In this document: positions 62,743-64,000 of the stretch, piece by piece
Layout of the letters: every line of letters begins with the position of its first letter
How positions within the stretch are numbered: position 1 is the stretch's first letter
Origin: Rhodococcus sp. AW25M09
GTDB taxonomy: Bacteria > Actinomycetota > Actinomycetes > Mycobacteriales > Mycobacteriaceae
Assembly (NCBI RefSeq): GCF_000333955.1
Contig: NZ_CAPS01000018.1
Span: 16,516 to 80,515, forward strand
Direction of reading: 5' to 3'
DNA: 64,000 nucleotides
Program-made: the position numbers and the translations under genes
The notes under the pieces: model-generated
The model's database searches: none
What the model saw: the letters and a program-made list of their open reading frames with translations, nothing else
What the model was told of the DNA's origin: nothing

Positions 62743-62781
62743 AGCCTGGGCAGACGCTGCCGAACATGTGACCATCGATGC

Positions 62782-63243
62782 ATGACACTCGACGACATCG
62801 TGAATTTGGTCGGCAGCTTCGAAGGCACCGTAGCGCTGCGGCCGCAAGAAGGCGATGGAACTCCCGAACTCGCCTGGGGCGACGTGTTCTTCTACTACTC
62901 GCCCGACGGGACCATCCCGACGACTGTTCAGCCGTTTGCAACCATCGTGACCAAGAACTATCCAGGCGACGAGCTGTCCCAGCTGGACCGGCCCGACGCA
63001 TTCCGAGTCAATGTCGTTGCGGGTAAGCAGGAATTCGAACAACTCCTGGGGGTGCCGGCCCGCGAGGCGGCAAACGCAGTCCAGGCCGACACCGACGACA
63101 CCCTTGCCGCTCACCCCCAGTACGGCCCTGCGGGTTGGATGTCGGTGGTCAACCCGTCCTCGCACACCGAATCGCAGGTCGGGCAACTACTCGGTTCTGC
63201 TTATGCCGTCGCCAAGGGCAGGTACGAGCGCCGTCAGCTTTGA
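62782..63243 (+). CDS. DUF6194 family protein
   Basis: 153 residues. SFEGTVALRPQEGDGTPELAWGDVFFYYSPDG, FATIVTKNYPGDE and LDRPDAFRVNV belong to the conserved DUF6194 group of actinobacteria, which resembles a small ligand-binding fold. No function is known. It converges with the transketolase gene, its stop adjoining that gene's stop. Confidence 0.82.
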   Translation: MTLDDIVNLVGSFEGTVALRPQEGDGTPELAWGDVFFYYSPDGTIPTTVQPFATIVTKNYPGDELSQLDRPDAFRVNVVAGKQEFEQLLGVPAREAANAVQADTDDTLAAHPQYGPAGWMSVVNPSSHTESQVGQLLGSAYAVAKGRYERRQL

Positions 63244-64000
63244 TCAGCCGAAGAATTCGTCCATGGATCGGGACAGCCCTTCGACATCCAGGCCGTTGGC
63301 ACGGTCGTGTTCGGCCACTGTGCCGTACTTTCGGCGCTCTCCCGGCTCGACGCCGATTCCCCGCAGGCGATGCCGCACGTCCGCCAAAGCCCTGTTGATC
63401 TGCGGCACAGACGTCCCGGCGAGGTAGGGCTCGACGATCATGACGTCCGGCTCGGTGAGGATCTCGCGCAGTGTGTGACTGTCGAAGGGCCTGATCGTCG
63501 ACGCGTGCAACACCGTGACATCTCGCCCTGTGGCCGCGGCCAGCACCCGATCCGTCATCGGACCGACGCTGATGACCGTACCTGAATTACCCTGCTGCAG
63601 ACCCGTCATCGATCCGTCCGAGAGACCGTACGGTCGATCGTTCGAGGTGCCGTCGAGCCTGATGTAGACACGATCCTCGGACGCCGCTGCGGCGCGCAGC
63701 ATCCATTCGACCTCTTCGACGTGCCCGGGCACCTGAACCGTCCACCCGTCCAAAGTGTCGAGAAGCGCGACATCTCTCTGGCCGAAGTGCGTCTCGCCGC
63801 CTTGCGGCCACCCGTACGACCCACCGGAGCTGACGAGAATCGCACCGACATCCTGATGACCCAGGTCGAGCTTCACCTGCTCGAAGGGCCGCTCGATCAG
63901 AAACGGTGGGAAAGTGTGCACGATCGGACGCAGACCGGCCAGAGCCATACCGCCCGCAACGCCGATCATCGTCTGCTCGCGAATCCCCACGTTGACCACA
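63244..64000 (-). CDS. Transketolase C-terminal subunit, 5' truncated
   Basis: At least 251 residues, running off the window. VNVGIREQTMIGVAGGMALAGLRP and the Pyr-domain GGETHFGQRDVALLDTLDGW, followed by a C-terminal domain (VISVGPMTDRVLAAATGRDVTVLHASTIRPFD), belong to split transketolase, or a DXPS/2-oxoacid dehydrogenase-type beta subunit. The thiamine diphosphate-binding half is expected just upstream, outside the window. Pathway unassigned. Confidence 0.85.
   Translation of the reverse strand, partial: VVNVGIREQTMIGVAGGMALAGLRPIVHTFPPFLIERPFEQVKLDLGHQDVGAILVSSGGSYGWPQGGETHFGQRDVALLDTLDGWTVQVPGHVEEVEWMLRAAAASEDRVYIRLDGTSNDRPYGLSDGSMTGLQQGNSGTVISVGPMTDRVLAAATGRDVTVLHASTIRPFDSHTLREILTEPDVMIVEPYLAGTSVPQINRALADVRHRLRGIGVEPGERRKYGTVAEHDRANGLDVEGLSRSMDEFFG

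Noticed and set aside
1..64000. tRNA, rRNA, CRISPR, transposase or phage genes
   Set aside because: None recognised by eye on either strand. tRNA and Rfam scans were not possible here.

Overview
The window is a 64 kb piece of a GC-rich actinobacterial chromosome. Mycobacteriales is likely, and Rhodococcus/Rhodococcoides or a close Nocardiaceae relative fits best. The reasons are the GC-rich codon use, frequent GTG starts, ATGA/GTGA start-stop overlaps, a CYP153 operon, a 13E12-type DUF222-HNH gene with a mycobacterial-type SOS box, and small DUF937 and Asp23-type genes. The genus is inferred. No rRNA, tRNA, CRISPR array, phage or insertion sequence was seen. Both ends cut genes: a flippase-like membrane protein on the left and a transketolase C-terminal subunit on the right.

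Layout. 1-6.9 kb: a GGDEF-EAL c-di-GMP protein, an ABM monooxygenase-like protein, an 8-oxoguanine-deaminase-like amidohydrolase, a cupin/spermidine-synthase-like pair and a TetR-SDR pair. 7.0-13.7 kb: a tightly overlapping nitrogen operon (APC permease, two DUF1989 proteins, the carboxyltransferase half of a urea/guanidine carboxylase, allophanate hydrolase) behind a promoter region with a GlnR-like box. The carboxylase lacks its biotin carboxylase and biotin-carrier domains, which is the most unusual gene content in the window. 13.7-18.5 kb: a LysE exporter and an AraC-ferredoxin-CYP153-ferredoxin reductase alkane hydroxylase cassette. 18.4-19.9 kb: a decayed patch, with a DUF937 gene missing its N-terminal core and normal tail, and a frameshifted SGNH lipoprotein hydrolase.

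20-26 kb: small proteins, a thioredoxin-reductase-like flavoprotein, a second GGDEF-EAL protein and a lipoprotein gamma-glutamyltransferase. 26-33.5 kb: a complete kdpFABCDE potassium uptake operon, including the tiny kdpF, with a candidate KdpE direct repeat in its promoter. 33.6-37.5 kb: an Asp23/Gls24 envelope-stress island. An ECF sigma factor overlaps a divergent Asp23-like protein, and facing it is a seven-gene operon of Asp23 proteins, a short HPD (J-domain-like) protein, a DUF2273-like membrane protein and two AmaP/DUF6286-like membrane proteins.

37.5-48.2 kb: an exo/endonuclease-phosphatase, a lipase, the SOS-linked HNH gene, a cytochrome b561-Moco fusion, a phosphotransferase remnant, SRPBCC, a 2-hydroxyacid dehydrogenase, an acetyltransferase, an ABC exporter and an SDR. 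48.2-53.9 kb: a Na+/H+ antiporter and two adjacent MarR modules with pirin and VOC genes, each with duplicated palindromic operators. 53.9-64 kb: an ArsR-like regulator with a mini coiled-coil gene, GNAT-DUF808, a membrane protein-XRE pair, an alanine-type aminotransferase-EamA pair whose start codons overlap a divergent MocR regulator, a PLDc_N gene behind an in-frame stop, DUF5519, HD-domain, TetR/PaaI with a perfect operator, DUF6194 and transketolase. Most operons face a divergent regulator, so local autoregulated control dominates this region.
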